Source: Neisseria sp. KEM232 (GTDB taxonomy: Bacteria; Pseudomonadota; Gammaproteobacteria; Burkholderiales; Neisseriaceae). From it: a DNA stretch of 64,000 nt. The translations under genes were made by a program, and so were the position numbers. The notes under the pieces were generated by a model. The model saw only the letters and a list, made by a program, of their open reading frames with translations, ran no database searches and was not told where the DNA came from. The stretch lies in NCBI RefSeq assembly GCF_002237445.1, contig NZ_CP022527.1:2170001-2234000 (forward strand), written 5' to 3'. Numbering within the stretch: the stretch's first letter is position 1; every line of letters begins with the position of its first letter. Below, in pieces: positions 46,743 through 55,669 of this stretch.

Positions 46743-47879
46743 ATGAACCCGACTCCCATCCTCCCTCCCGCCATGCTCGGCATACTCGGCGGCGGCCAGC
46801 TCGGCCGTATGTTTGCCGCTGCCGCCAAAACCATGGGCTACGGCGTAACCGTGCTCGACCCCGACCCGAACGCGCCAGCCGCCGCGTTTGCCGACCGCCA
46901 TTTGTGCGCGCCGTTTGACGATGCGGCCGCGCTCGCCGAGTTGGCAAAATGCGCCGCCGTAACCACCGAGTTTGAAAACGTCAATGCCGACGCGATGCGC
47001 GAACTGGCGCGGCATACAATCGTATCGCCAAGCGGCGACTGCGTGGCCGTAGCGCAAAACCGCATTTTGGAAAAAGCGCGTATCCGCGCGGCCGGTCTGC
47101 AAACCGCGCCGTATCAGGCGGTGAAATCTTCAGACGACCTTAGCGAAAACAGCGCGGCTCTGCTGCCCGGCATTTTGAAAACCGCCACGCTGGGCTACGA
47201 CGGCAAAGGCCAAATCCGCGTGAAAACGCTGGCCGAGGCCAAAGCCGCGTTTGCCGAATTGGGCGGCGTGGAATGCGTGCTGGAAAAAATGGTGGATTTG
47301 CGCGGCGAAATTTCCGTAGTCGTATGCCGTCTGAACAGCGAAAACGTGTGCACCTACGACCCGGCCGAAAATATTCACGAAAACGGCATTTTGGCTTATT
47401 CCATCGTGCCTGCGCGTTTGAGTGCGGAGATTCAGCAGCAGGCGCAGCAGATGGCCGTGCGCCTGGCCGACGAGTTGGATTATGTGGGCGTGTTGGCGGT
47501 GGAAATGTTTGTCGTCGGCGATACGCAGAAGCTGGTTGTCAACGAAATCGCGCCGCGCCCGCACAATTCCGGCCACCACACCATCGGCGCCTGCGCCGCC
47601 AGCCAGTTCCAACAGCAAGTGCGCCTGATGTGCGGCCTGCCGCCCGCGGATACCCGTTTGCTTTCGCCCTGCTGCATGGCGAATATTCTGGGCGACGTAT
47701 GGGGCGAAAACGGCAGCGAACCGAATTGGCTGCCGCTGCAAAGCGACGCGCGCGCCCATCTGCACCTGTACGGCAAAAAAGCCGCCCGACCCGGCCGCAA
47801 AATGGGACATTTCACCGTGTTTGCCGACGATGCCGACACCGCGCTGCAACAGGCGCAAAAGCTGCACAGCCTACTGTAA
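46743..47879 (+). CDS. purK: N5-carboxyaminoimidazole ribonucleotide synthase
   Basis: 378 residues from ATG 46743. N-terminal LGILGGGQLGRMFAAAAKTM, ATP-grasp motifs (LKTATLGYDGKGQIRV, NEIAPRPHNSGHHTI). Carboxylates AIR for purine synthesis, acting before PurE. Monocistronic, between uptake-sequence pairs at 46660-46698 and 47899-47933. Confidence 0.95.
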   Translation: MNPTPILPPAMLGILGGGQLGRMFAAAAKTMGYGVTVLDPDPNAPAAAFADRHLCAPFDDAAALAELAKCAAVTTEFENVNADAMRELARHTIVSPSGDCVAVAQNRILEKARIRAAGLQTAPYQAVKSSDDLSENSAALLPGILKTATLGYDGKGQIRVKTLAEAKAAFAELGGVECVLEKMVDLRGEISVVVCRLNSENVCTYDPAENIHENGILAYSIVPARLSAEIQQQAQQMAVRLADELDYVGVLAVEMFVVGDTQKLVVNEIAPRPHNSGHHTIGACAASQFQQQVRLMCGLPPADTRLLSPCCMANILGDVWGENGSEPNWLPLQSDARAHLHLYGKKAARPGRKMGHFTVFADDADTALQQAQKLHSLL

Positions 47880-47898
47880 CCGCTGCTCCGTGCAACAC

Positions 47899-47933
47899 AG
47901 AGGCCGTCTGAAAAGTGCTTTTCAGACGGCCTC
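47899..47933 (+). terminator. Terminator after purK
   Basis: GAGGCCGTCTGAAAA / TTTTCAGACGGCCTC with a 3-nt loop, 20 bp past the stop. The rest of the gap to 48163 holds one more uptake sequence and a TATAAT at 48107-48112, a possible -10 for the next gene. Confidence 0.8.
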
Positions 47934-48163
47934 TGTGTTGCAACTGTATCCCCCATCCCGCACGCGGTTTCGGCTGCCGGCACGATAAAACGCACGGCTG
48001 CCGTTTTCCGACAGGCACGCGGATTCGCCGCGATGCGGGGAGCGCATTACACATTTTTCAGACGGCCTTTTACCGCATGGTAGGGCGGCGGCGTGCCTTT
48101 ATCCGCTATAATCGCCGCCTGCCCGCTTCCCGTTTGACCCGAGTTCCGCCCACAGGATATGTC

Positions 48164-48646
48164 ATGCCCATCCTAACCGTACTGCGCCCCGCCGCACCGG
48201 CCGACTGCGCCGACATCTACCACGTTCACGAATACGCCGTCCAATACACCTGCCGCAGCAGCTACGACGCCACTGTCCTCGAAGCCTGGCGCGAACTGCT
48301 CGCGCCCGACAGCTACCTGGAAACGCTGGCCGACCCCAAACGCGAGCTGTGGGTGGCCGAATTCAAAGGCAACATACAGGGTTTCTTTCAGCTCGATTTG
48401 AAAGAAGCGCAGCTCGACGCCCTCTACGTCCACCCCTTCATGCACAACCAGGGGCTGGGCACCGCCCTGCTGCAACGCGCCGAAACCCTGGCCGAACAAG
48501 CCTCGCTGGGCTTTCTCAAACTCTACGCCTCCACCAACTCCGTCAGCTTCTACCGCCTCAACGGCTACGAATCACTGGGCAAAGCCGTGCTGCCGCTCAA
48601 CCCCTCCGTTTCCGTCGGCTGCGAACTGATGCGCAAAAACCTGTAA
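48164..48646 (+). CDS. GNAT-family N-acetyltransferase
   Basis: 160 residues. The GNAT fold shows LDALYVHPFMHNQGLGTALL (acetyl-CoA loop QGLGT) and the C-terminal LYASTNSVSFYRLNGYESLG typical of small-molecule acetyltransferases. ATG 48164 lies after CAGGATATGTC. The acceptor is unknown. A stress or resistance role cannot be judged from sequence. Confidence 0.85.
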   Translation: MPILTVLRPAAPADCADIYHVHEYAVQYTCRSSYDATVLEAWRELLAPDSYLETLADPKRELWVAEFKGNIQGFFQLDLKEAQLDALYVHPFMHNQGLGTALLQRAETLAEQASLGFLKLYASTNSVSFYRLNGYESLGKAVLPLNPSVSVGCELMRKNL

Positions 48647-48853
48647 CGCGGCACGCGGCCGCAAGCGGATAAGGTTTCAGACGGCCTTCGGGGCATCCGC
48701 TGCGCCAACCCTGCGCCGCCTGATGAAAACCAAACCCGTTCAGGCCGTCTGAAAGCCCGTTTCGCCCTTTCAGACGGCCTCCGTCCGATACGCCGCCGCC
48801 GCACAAAATCCGTATAATCCGCCTTCTTTTTCACACCACACACACTTTCGCCC

Positions 48854-50245
48854 ATGACCGCACAATTCCCCGCCGCCGCTTTTTCAGACGGCCTTTACAG
48901 CTTTCTCGCCGGCCTGTTCGCCCCGTCCGAATTTACCTCCCACCTGCTCGAAAGCAGCATCCGCCAGACCTCGGGCTGGGTGGAGCTGGGCATCGCGCTG
49001 GCGCTGATGGCGGCAATGTGGCAGCTCTCCGAATGGCTGCTCAAACGCCGCCCCTCCCCGGAACAACACAAGCTGCTGCACCATATCGGCAGGCGCATCC
49101 TGTGGCCGGTGCTGATGTGGCTGGGCGGCGCGGCAGCGCTGGCGGTGTGGGTGCTGTCGGGACACACGTCCGTGTGGCTGCGCCTGCTGATTCTGGCCGC
49201 CAACTGGATGGTGGCCATCCGCACCGTTATGGCCGTGCTCCATGCCGCGCTGCCCGACAAACCGTGGAGCGACCGCCTCGAACGCAGCCTGTCCGCCGTT
49301 TTGTGGTGCGCCTTCGTGCTGTGGGTGTCGGGCATCGACGACATCATCATCCGCTGGATGCAGGGGCTGGTTTTCTCCGTCGGCTCGGCCAAATTGAGCC
49401 TGTGGACAGTGAGCACCGGCCTGCTGTGGATAGGCGTGATATTGGTCTTCACCATGTGGCTGGCGCAGTTTGTGCAGGCGCGGCTGATGGCCAACACCCA
49501 TCTGGATTTGAGCCTGCGCATCATGCTGTCCAACATCGTACGCATCGTGCTCATCGTCCTCTCCGTGCTGATCGCCCTGCCGCTGGTGGGCATAGACCTC
49601 ACCGTGCTTTCCGTCTTCGGCGGCGCGCTCGGCGTCGGCATCGGTTTCGGTTTGCAGAAAGTGGCGAGCAACTACATCTCCGGTTTCCTTATCTTGGGCG
49701 ACCGCTCCATCCGCCCCGGCGACCGCCTCACCGTCAACAGCTTCACCGGCTACGTCACCAAAATCACCTCCCGCTTCGTCGTATTGCGCAGCGGCGCGGG
49801 CACGGAAGCGCTGATACCCAACGAAACCTTTATCACCAACATGGTGATCAACGAGTCCTACACCGCCAAAGCCCTGCGCCAGAGCATCGACATCCAAGTC
49901 TCCTACGACTCCGACATCCTGCGCGCCATGCAAATCATGACCGAAGCCGCCGCCAAACAAAGCCGCATCGACACTAGCGAAGGCAGCCGCCCCAAAGCCT
50001 ACCTCACCGGCTTTGCCGCCGACGGCATCGACCTGCAGCTGGGCTTTTGGGTGAAAGACCCCGAAAACGGCTTCCTCGACCTCTTCTCCGCCATCCGCCT
50101 CGACATCTGGCAGCGCTTCAAAGAAGAAAACATCTCCTTCCCCTACCCCCAGCGCGAGGTACGCATCCTCAACGACCTCTCTCACACCGCAGGCGGACAG
50201 GCCGATGCGCAGACCAAGCAGCAGGAAAACAACCATGCCGTCTGA
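48854..50245 (+). CDS. MscS-family mechanosensitive channel
   Basis: 463 residues with about six membrane helices. The last forms the Gly/Ala-rich MscS pore (SVFGGALGVGIGFGLQKVAS), followed by NYISGFLILGDRSIRPGDRL and the cytoplasmic beta and alpha/beta domains. Protects against osmotic downshock. An inverted uptake sequence encodes FSDGL near the N-terminus, and another spans the stop and the next start. A TATAAT at 48813 may be its -10. Confidence 0.9.
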   Translation: MTAQFPAAAFSDGLYSFLAGLFAPSEFTSHLLESSIRQTSGWVELGIALALMAAMWQLSEWLLKRRPSPEQHKLLHHIGRRILWPVLMWLGGAAALAVWVLSGHTSVWLRLLILAANWMVAIRTVMAVLHAALPDKPWSDRLERSLSAVLWCAFVLWVSGIDDIIIRWMQGLVFSVGSAKLSLWTVSTGLLWIGVILVFTMWLAQFVQARLMANTHLDLSLRIMLSNIVRIVLIVLSVLIALPLVGIDLTVLSVFGGALGVGIGFGLQKVASNYISGFLILGDRSIRPGDRLTVNSFTGYVTKITSRFVVLRSGAGTEALIPNETFITNMVINESYTAKALRQSIDIQVSYDSDILRAMQIMTEAAAKQSRIDTSEGSRPKAYLTGFAADGIDLQLGFWVKDPENGFLDLFSAIRLDIWQRFKEENISFPYPQREVRILNDLSHTAGGQADAQTKQQENNHAV

Positions 50246-50696
50246 AAACCGCCCCGCCAAAGCACCGAAAATCCCCGTGTCCGTGCTCGTCGTCCTCCAC
50301 GACGGATGCGGCAACGCCCTGCTGCTCGAACGTGCCGACCGCGCCGGCTTCTGGCAGTCGGTCACCGGCAGCCTCGAAGCAGGCGAAAGCCCCACCGACG
50401 CCGCCCTGCGCGAAGTGTACGAAGAAACCGGCGTCGCCCTTAAACGCGAAAACCTGCACGACTGGCAATACAGCACCGAATACGAAATCTACCCCCACTG
50501 GCGCCACCGCTACCCCGCAGGCGTCACCCGCAACACCGAACACCTCTTCTCTGCCCAAATCCCACGCAACACCCCCGTCCGCCTGAGCGAACACACCGCC
50601 CTCCTCTGGCTGCCCGCCGAAAAAGCCGCCGAAAAAGCCACCTCCCCCTCCAACCGCGACGCCCTCCTGCGCTTTGTGCAGCAAAAGGCCGTCTGA
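50235..50696 (+). CDS. nudB: Dihydroneopterin triphosphate diphosphatase (Nudix)
   Basis: 153 residues. Nudix box GSLEAGE...REVYEETGV at about residues 45-69, with FWQSVTGS preceding it and HWRHRYPAGVTRNTEHLFSA, the NudB-type segment. Removes pyrophosphate from dihydroneopterin triphosphate in folate synthesis. The start codon lies inside an exact ATGCCGTCTGAA uptake sequence (encoding MPSE) and overlaps the mscS end by 11 bp; GCAGGAA upstream is the ribosome site. The 3' end is also an uptake sequence. Confidence 0.88.
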   Translation: MPSENRPAKAPKIPVSVLVVLHDGCGNALLLERADRAGFWQSVTGSLEAGESPTDAALREVYEETGVALKRENLHDWQYSTEYEIYPHWRHRYPAGVTRNTEHLFSAQIPRNTPVRLSEHTALLWLPAEKAAEKATSPSNRDALLRFVQQKAV

Positions 50697-51104
50697 AACG
50701 CCCGATTCGAGATTTTCAGACGGCCTTCGGGCACAGGTATCCTACTACCTACGGGCTGCGTTCCCTCTCCCGCCCCTGAGGGGGAGGGAGTCAGGTATGC
50801 GGCGTTTCGGTTTCAGACGGCCTTTTAGGTTTCAAACTGATTTGAGGCCGTCTGAAACCTATCGGGTAACAGCGTTCCCTCTCCCGCTTGCGGGGGAGGG
50901 TTAGGGTGGAGGCTTGCGCCGCTGCGGCAGCTTTTGCAGGACATCGGCCAAATGCAGTTCTGCGAACTGCTACCCCCTCCCCAACCCTCCCCCGCGCCTG
51001 GAGCGCAGGAGAGGGGGCAGGTGCGCGGCGGGATTTTCGGTTTCAGACGGCCTTTTGGGTTTCAAACCGATTTGAGGCCGTTCCCGCCTGCGCGGGAACG
51101 GCCT
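50697..51104. repeat. Non-coding block of uptake sequences and G-rich palindromes
   Basis: About six AG-type uptake sequences in both directions interleaved with two CCCTCTCCCGC/GGGGGAGGG-type palindromes and the word CAGTTCTGCGAACTG. No open frame of substance. Ends in a dRS3-like palindrome (51080-51099), which probably helps terminate the receptor pseudogene. Confidence 0.7.
51080..51099. repeat. dRS3-like 20-bp palindrome
   Basis: GTTCCCGCCTGCGCGGGAAC, third copy in the window, 5 bp past the receptor's stop. Confidence 0.65.
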
Positions 51105-54100
51105 TTACCATTTGGCGGTGATGCCGAAGCGGAGGGTGCGGCCGGGGGCGGGCATGTAGGAAGGACTAAGCGGATCAAGATAATAGCGGTCGGTCAGATT
51201 CGTCCCCACCAGTTCGGCGGTGATGTTTTTGCGGATTTTGTAGCGCAGGTATAAATCCCATGTGGCGACGGGCTGCCATTCCTGCCCGATGATTTGATAA
51301 TTGGGATACAGTGCTTTTGGGTCTTTGCGGTAATTTTCCCATGCCTCATCACGGTTTTTCTTAATGCGGCTGTGGTAGTGGAAGCGCAGTCCTGTTTCCA
51401 GTTTTTCGCCGAAGAAACGTGCGCCGAGGTCGGCATCAATCGACCAGCGCGGTTGCAGCGCAGAAGCCAGATAACCCGAATCGCTGACTCCTCCGTGGTT
51501 GCAAGAAGGTGCTTTACCGCCCGAGCCGGGTTTTAAATAGTCGTAATTTGATGATTCATCCCGCAGTATGGCATACAGCTCATCGCACATTTCATTTTTA
51601 AGATTTCTCAATACGCCCAAGCTTCCGAATACTCTGCCGCTGTCGAAGCGGGCAGAAAGCTCCACGCCTGTCTTCACTTGTTTTTCAAACTGTTCAAACT
51701 CCAAATATTGATCACGGTCGATGATGTTTTTGGTTTTGTTGTGGAAGTAGTTGACGCGGAAGTCGGCGCGGCGCATTTTGGGGAATGCGCCCGTTAAATC
51801 ATGGATGTAGCCGACTTCCCAGTTTTTGGCGTGTTCGGGTTTCCAGCCCCAGCCGGCACGGTTGAAGCCGCCGTCAAAGTTGGAGAATCCGTATGTGCCT
51901 TCAAAAATACTGGGATAGCGCAGGGTTTCGGTATAGCGCAGGTAGACACGGGCGTGGTCGGTAAGGTTTATTGTGGCGGAAAAAGCGGGTGCCCAGCCGC
52001 CGCCTTTTTGATGCCGGATGCGGTTTAATTCGGCTTGGCTGGCGTTGTTTATATTTTCAAACTTATCCGTAACAATATATTTTTTAGCCGTTTTCGGACT
52101 ATTAGGGTCATTGGGATCGTAGGCGGGATTTTCCGCAGCGGCATCCAGAATATCTTTGTGCTGATTATTCAGCATGGGGTTGTTTTCAAGTTTCAGACGG
52201 CCTGATGAATCCTTATCCCAATACAAAACAGGCGGCAGAGGTTTGTCATAGGGCTCGGTATAGTGATAGGCAAATTTGGGAAAATCGGGATTGTCTTTTG
52301 TTTGCGGATTGATAAATCTCGAATCATATACAAGATAAGGCACGCCCTGATCGTTCAATTTGAGGAATTTCTGCTGCTCTTTAATTGTCTCCGCCCGAAC
52401 AAACTCCTGCCTTTTCCACATCTCATCAAGCGTTTCATCGGATACGGCTTTTGCTGCTTTATAAACCGCATATTCTTCAGGTGTGGCAATGCGGGTAAAG
52501 ACTATTCCCTGGCCTCTGTTTATCGGTATCGGATACCCGAAAACGGTCAAACCTTCTTTGGCAACCCTGCCGTCATCGTTAATGCTGAAATGCGTATATC
52601 TCACCCCCGCAGTCAAGTCCAGCCAGTTTGTAGGCTTAAAATGAAAATTGAAGCCCAAATTGGCTTCGTGCCGCCGCCCGTTGCGCGGGTAGCCGAAACG
52701 GCTTAATTCATAGTTAGCACGGATAGTATTGTTGGTAATTTCGTCTTTGTATTTGTCCATGCCCATCCAGCGCAGTTCGTCGGAATATTCGTCGCGCGAA
52801 CGCAGTTTTTCGTATTGGTAGTCGCCCATCACGGTCAAATCCAGCTTGGGATGCAGTTTCATGCGGTTGGAGAAAGTGAAGCCGTTGCGGTCGTTTTTGG
52901 CGTAATAGGCTTGGCCTTGAACGGTATTGAACCTGCCGTCGGTGTTGGGTGTGGTGGGATCGACTTTGGGCTTTTTGTCGGGGCTGTATCCGGCATCAAT
53001 CAAGTCCTGCCGTTCGCTGGGGCTCAAATGCGGCCATTGCTGCATCAGGGATTGCCACAAACCGATTTCGCTGTCGTAGCGGCGTTGGAATTCATTGTCT
53101 TCATATAAGGTGTCGCCGGGTGCGCCGCCGGCGGTGTTGGTTTTGGATTTGGTGCGGGTTGTCCATAGGGTTGCGGTGAAATCGATCCAGCGGCTGTTTT
53201 CGGGTTTGAAGGTGTAATCGATGTTGGCGGAATTCTGTTTCACCCACGAGCGCGGCCATTCGGCGATTTTGTTGAGGTCTTCGGCTTTGCTGCTGATGGG
53301 GCCGATGATGCGTGAGGGCATGACGTCGCCGAAGGTGGTGTTGGTGCGCCGCAGGCCGAGTTTGAGGGTTTGGCGGTGCGGCAGGCGGAAGGTGGTTTTG
53401 CCTATCCATGATTCGGTTTCGAGCGAGGTGTTGGAAACTTCGCCGCCGGGGTGGAAAAACAGGCCGACTCGGGCGATATTGGGTGAGCCGAGCATGTTTT
53501 CGCTTCCCCAAAACTTTTCTCCTCTTGCAGCGGCTTCTTCTTGGAGGCGTTTGAGCTTGTCTAGGGTTTCCTGCGTCCACGGCCCGATGTAGCCGTAGCG
53601 TTCCGCGCCTTTTTTGCCGGAAAAATAATTGCCTTTGCTGCGGTAGGCGTAGGCAAGCATGGCATCGAAGTTGTCCTGTTTGGTGGCGGCGGCGATGCGG
53701 TAAGCTTTGTCTTTGAAGAATTTGTTGCGGCCGGAAAAACGCTGATCTACGCGGTCGGAGCCGTCGAGCATGGCACGCCAGATGCCGCCGGTGGCGTAGG
53801 CGGGCTCGGGCAGGGTGCGGTAGTCAACCGAATCTTCGTAAACGTTTTTGCGCTGTCTGATGGAATTATTGGAGGTTTCGACTTTGACTTCGAGGCCGTA
53901 TTTCTGCCCATCGGGGACAATATCGTCGGCATCGATGGTTTTCATGGCCACCGAACCGCCGATGCCGCTTTTCACGTCGCGGCTGAGGGAGGGGCCTTTT
54001 TCGACATAGACGCTGCTGATGATGTTGGGGTCGACATAGTTGCGGTTGTTCGCGCCCGCGTAGCCGCGCCACACGGTAATCGCCTGCTCGGTGCCGTCCA

Positions 54101-54150
54101 CGGTTACGGGAATGCGTCCCTGCCCCTGCACGCCGCCTGTCTCTACTCCA
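51105..54150 (-). pseudogene. TonB-dependent outer-membrane receptor, 5' end deleted
   Basis: About 1010 codons remain in one open frame. It begins in mid-plug (GVQGQGRIPVTVDGTEQAIT, then YVEKGPSLSRDVKSGIGGSV) and runs through the full beta-barrel to a C-terminal GRTLRFGITAKW, with aromatic last residue. The signal peptide, TonB box and first half of the plug (about 100-150 residues) are missing. Upstream of about 54150 the frame runs into antisense of the DUF3079 gene, which is not receptor. The likely cargo is haem or a metal-siderophore; the specific ligand cannot be told. The large size recalls TdfG-type receptors, a weak suggestion. Confidence 0.8.
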
Positions 54151-54222
54151 CATCTGCCGCGGCCCGCTCCCGCCGCCAAAAAATAGACGGGCTGAAAAAG
54201 AAAATTTGATTGGGAGTGCTCG

Positions 54223-54252
54223 AAAAACAGGCGTATCATCCGCCTGTTTTTT
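54223..54252 (+). terminator. Terminator-like hairpin directly before a ribosome site
   Basis: AAAAACAGGCG, 7-nt loop, CGCCTGTTTTTT: a perfect intrinsic terminator ending 3 nt before the AGGAGG of the next gene. It may be an attenuator or the leftover end of a lost gene. Confidence 0.55.
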
Positions 54253-54265
54253 GCAGGAGGTTCAA

Positions 54266-54550
54266 ATGGCCAAAAAATTTCCCATTCATCCCAAGCGCCC
54301 CGAGCGTATATGCTGGGGATGTGACAAGTATTGTTCGGCAGACGATTTGCAGTGCGGAAACGGTTGCGAGCGTATCCAGCATCCGTGCGAATTGGACGGA
54401 GAAGAGTGGTATAAAAAGGGCGATTGGAGCAATCTGCTGACTCAGGAACAACTCGCGGATTTGGGGCTGCTGTCGGAAGCGTTGCAGAAGGAGCAGACAA
54501 AAGAAGGGACGAAACCGCATATCAGATTGGCTGTGGAACAGGCGGGGTAG
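54266..54550 (+). CDS. DUF3079 family small protein
   Basis: 94 residues beginning MAKKFPIHPKRPERICWGCD. Conserved ERICWGCDKYCSADDLQCGN with four or five cysteines suggests a metal site. ATG 54266 has a perfect AGGAGG 5 nt upstream. The family is uncharacterised. It follows a terminator-like hairpin closely and precedes IS debris. The C-terminal third (LTQEQLADLGLLSEALQKEQ) is helical. Confidence 0.8.
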   Translation: MAKKFPIHPKRPERICWGCDKYCSADDLQCGNGCERIQHPCELDGEEWYKKGDWSNLLTQEQLADLGLLSEALQKEQTKEGTKPHIRLAVEQAG

Positions 54551-54679
54551 GGCGTTTTTTGGTGGAAAAATAGGCGGCGTCCGTTTGGCAGCCGCCGTTT
54601 TGTTTCGCTTGCCAAAACGCGGAATTTTGCCGCATGCCATCCGCTCTTTGGATACAATCCGCCGCAATTTTTAACTAAT

Positions 54680-54739
54680 TGTGAGCCCACACAAAAATCT
54701 ATGGCATTGCTGCTTGGTATCTTTTCATTTTGGCTCACA
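54680..54739. repeat. Deleted copy of the Correia-like element
   Basis: Ends TGTGAGCC and GGCTCACA, with internal GCTTGGTATCTTTTCATTTT matching one half of the full element at 55121. About half the element is gone. Confidence 0.5.
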
Positions 54740-54740
54740 G

Positions 54741-55317
54741 TTGTAGAAAATCCTAGCGTTGTTTACAGTATTCCAAGGACAATACTGTCATGAACATACA
54801 CAAAAACACCCGCCTTACCCCGCACCACCGCCAAGCCATTTGGACGGCTTACACGCAGGAAAAAGAAAGCGTTATCTCACTTGCCCGCCGCTACATGGTC
54901 AGCCGGCCCACTATCTACCGCATCCTCAAAGCCGCACGGATTAAATTGCTCGTGCCGCAAAACAGCACCAACAACCGCTTCAAACAAGCGTATTACGGAA
55001 TACGCCGCTTGGCCAAAGTGGAACGTGCCATCCAAGAGAAATTCAAAAAGCAGGCCAAACGCTACAACAAGCCCTATCCCAGCGAAATGGTGCACGTCGA
55101 TACCAAACGGCTGCCGCTGCTATAGTGAGCCAAAATAAAAAAGATACAAGGCAGCAAGCCGCAGACAGTATGGGTAATACGGCAAGGCGCAGCAACGCCG
55201 TAGATTTTTTATTTTGGCTCACTATAAAAGGACAAAAAGCCACCGATAAGCGCGATTACCTGTTTGTTGCCATTGACGATTTCTCCCGCGAGCTGTACGA
55301 TCTAGTCCAGCTCCAAT
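54741..55317 (+). mobile_element. IS481-like remnant 1, transposase split by a Correia-like element
   Basis: Starts TGTAGAAAATCCTAGCG, then a transposase from ATG 54790: HTH domain (LTPHHRQAIWTAYTQEKESV, SLARRYMVSRPTIYRILKAA) and the start of the integrase core (EMVHVDTKRLPLL). A 106-bp repeat interrupts it at 55121; the frame resumes KGQKATDKRDYLFVAIDDFS and breaks at about 55317. Inactive. An inverted partner is at 61714-62146. Confidence 0.75.
55121..55226. repeat. Correia-like (CREE/NEMIS) element with divergent ends
   Basis: 106 bp. Inverted ends TATAGTGAGCCAAAATAAAA / ...TTTTGGCTCACTATA; the middle (CAAGGCAGCAAGCCGCAGAC, ATACGGCAAGGCG, CAACGCCGTA) closely follows the Correia element core. 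Classic Correia ends read TATAGTGGATTAAC. Insertion between TA dinucleotides fits the known target. It splits the IS481-like transposase. Confidence 0.75.
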
Positions 55318-55338
55318 GAGTTTGCTCGTGTAGCGCAA

Positions 55339-55517
55339 CATATTAACGGTATTGAGTCGTTTTGGAGTTATGCAAAACACCGTCTGATACACAACATGGT
55401 GTAGCAAAACATACGTTTTACTTGCATCTGAAAGAAACTGAATTTCGCTTCAATCACAGGCATGATGATTTGTACAAAGTACTGCTGAAAATGTTGCGGA
55501 ATGATCCTTTAAAATGA
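55339..55517 (+). pseudogene. IS1595-family transposase C-terminal fragment
   Basis: Codons give HINGIESFWSYAKHRLI, then after a frameshift near 55400 KHTFYLHLKETEFRFNHRHD and YKVLLKMLRNDPLK-stop. This is the end of an ISXO2-like DDE transposase distinct from the IS1016 copies here. No other part is found. Confidence 0.7.
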
Positions 55518-55536
55518 TTTTTGCTTCCTAAGCCCC

Positions 55537-55558
55537 TTTTTTATTTTGGCTCACTATA
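55537..55558. repeat. Single end of the Correia-like element
   Basis: A 22-bp copy of the right terminal repeat (ending GGCTCACTATA), identical to that at 55205-55226, just after the IS1595 fragment. Confidence 0.6.
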
Positions 55559-55568
55559 CGACGCGAAA

Positions 55569-55610
55569 AGGCCGTCTGAAAAAGCCGTTTTGGACTTTTC
55601 AGACGGCCTC
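55569..55610 (-). terminator. Terminator of the ccoNOQP operon
   Basis: Inverted uptake sequences with extended arms about 60 bp past the ccoP stop; a second weak hairpin (GGTATGCG...CGCATACC, 55623-55646) lies nearer and ends in a T-run on the plus strand. Confidence 0.7.
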
Positions 55611-55669
55611 AAAGCAGAAAAAGGTATGCGTTGGCCGCATACCTTTTTTTATTTGCACTCGGACGGTGT

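Noticed and set aside
48884..50476. 530-codon minus-strand frame
   Set aside because: Antisense of the MscS channel and nudB genes; low-complexity Gly/Val/Gln composition typical of GC-rich shadows.
54150..54500. N-terminal extension of the TonB receptor frame
   Set aside because: It reads antisense through the DUF3079 gene and has no signal peptide or plug features.
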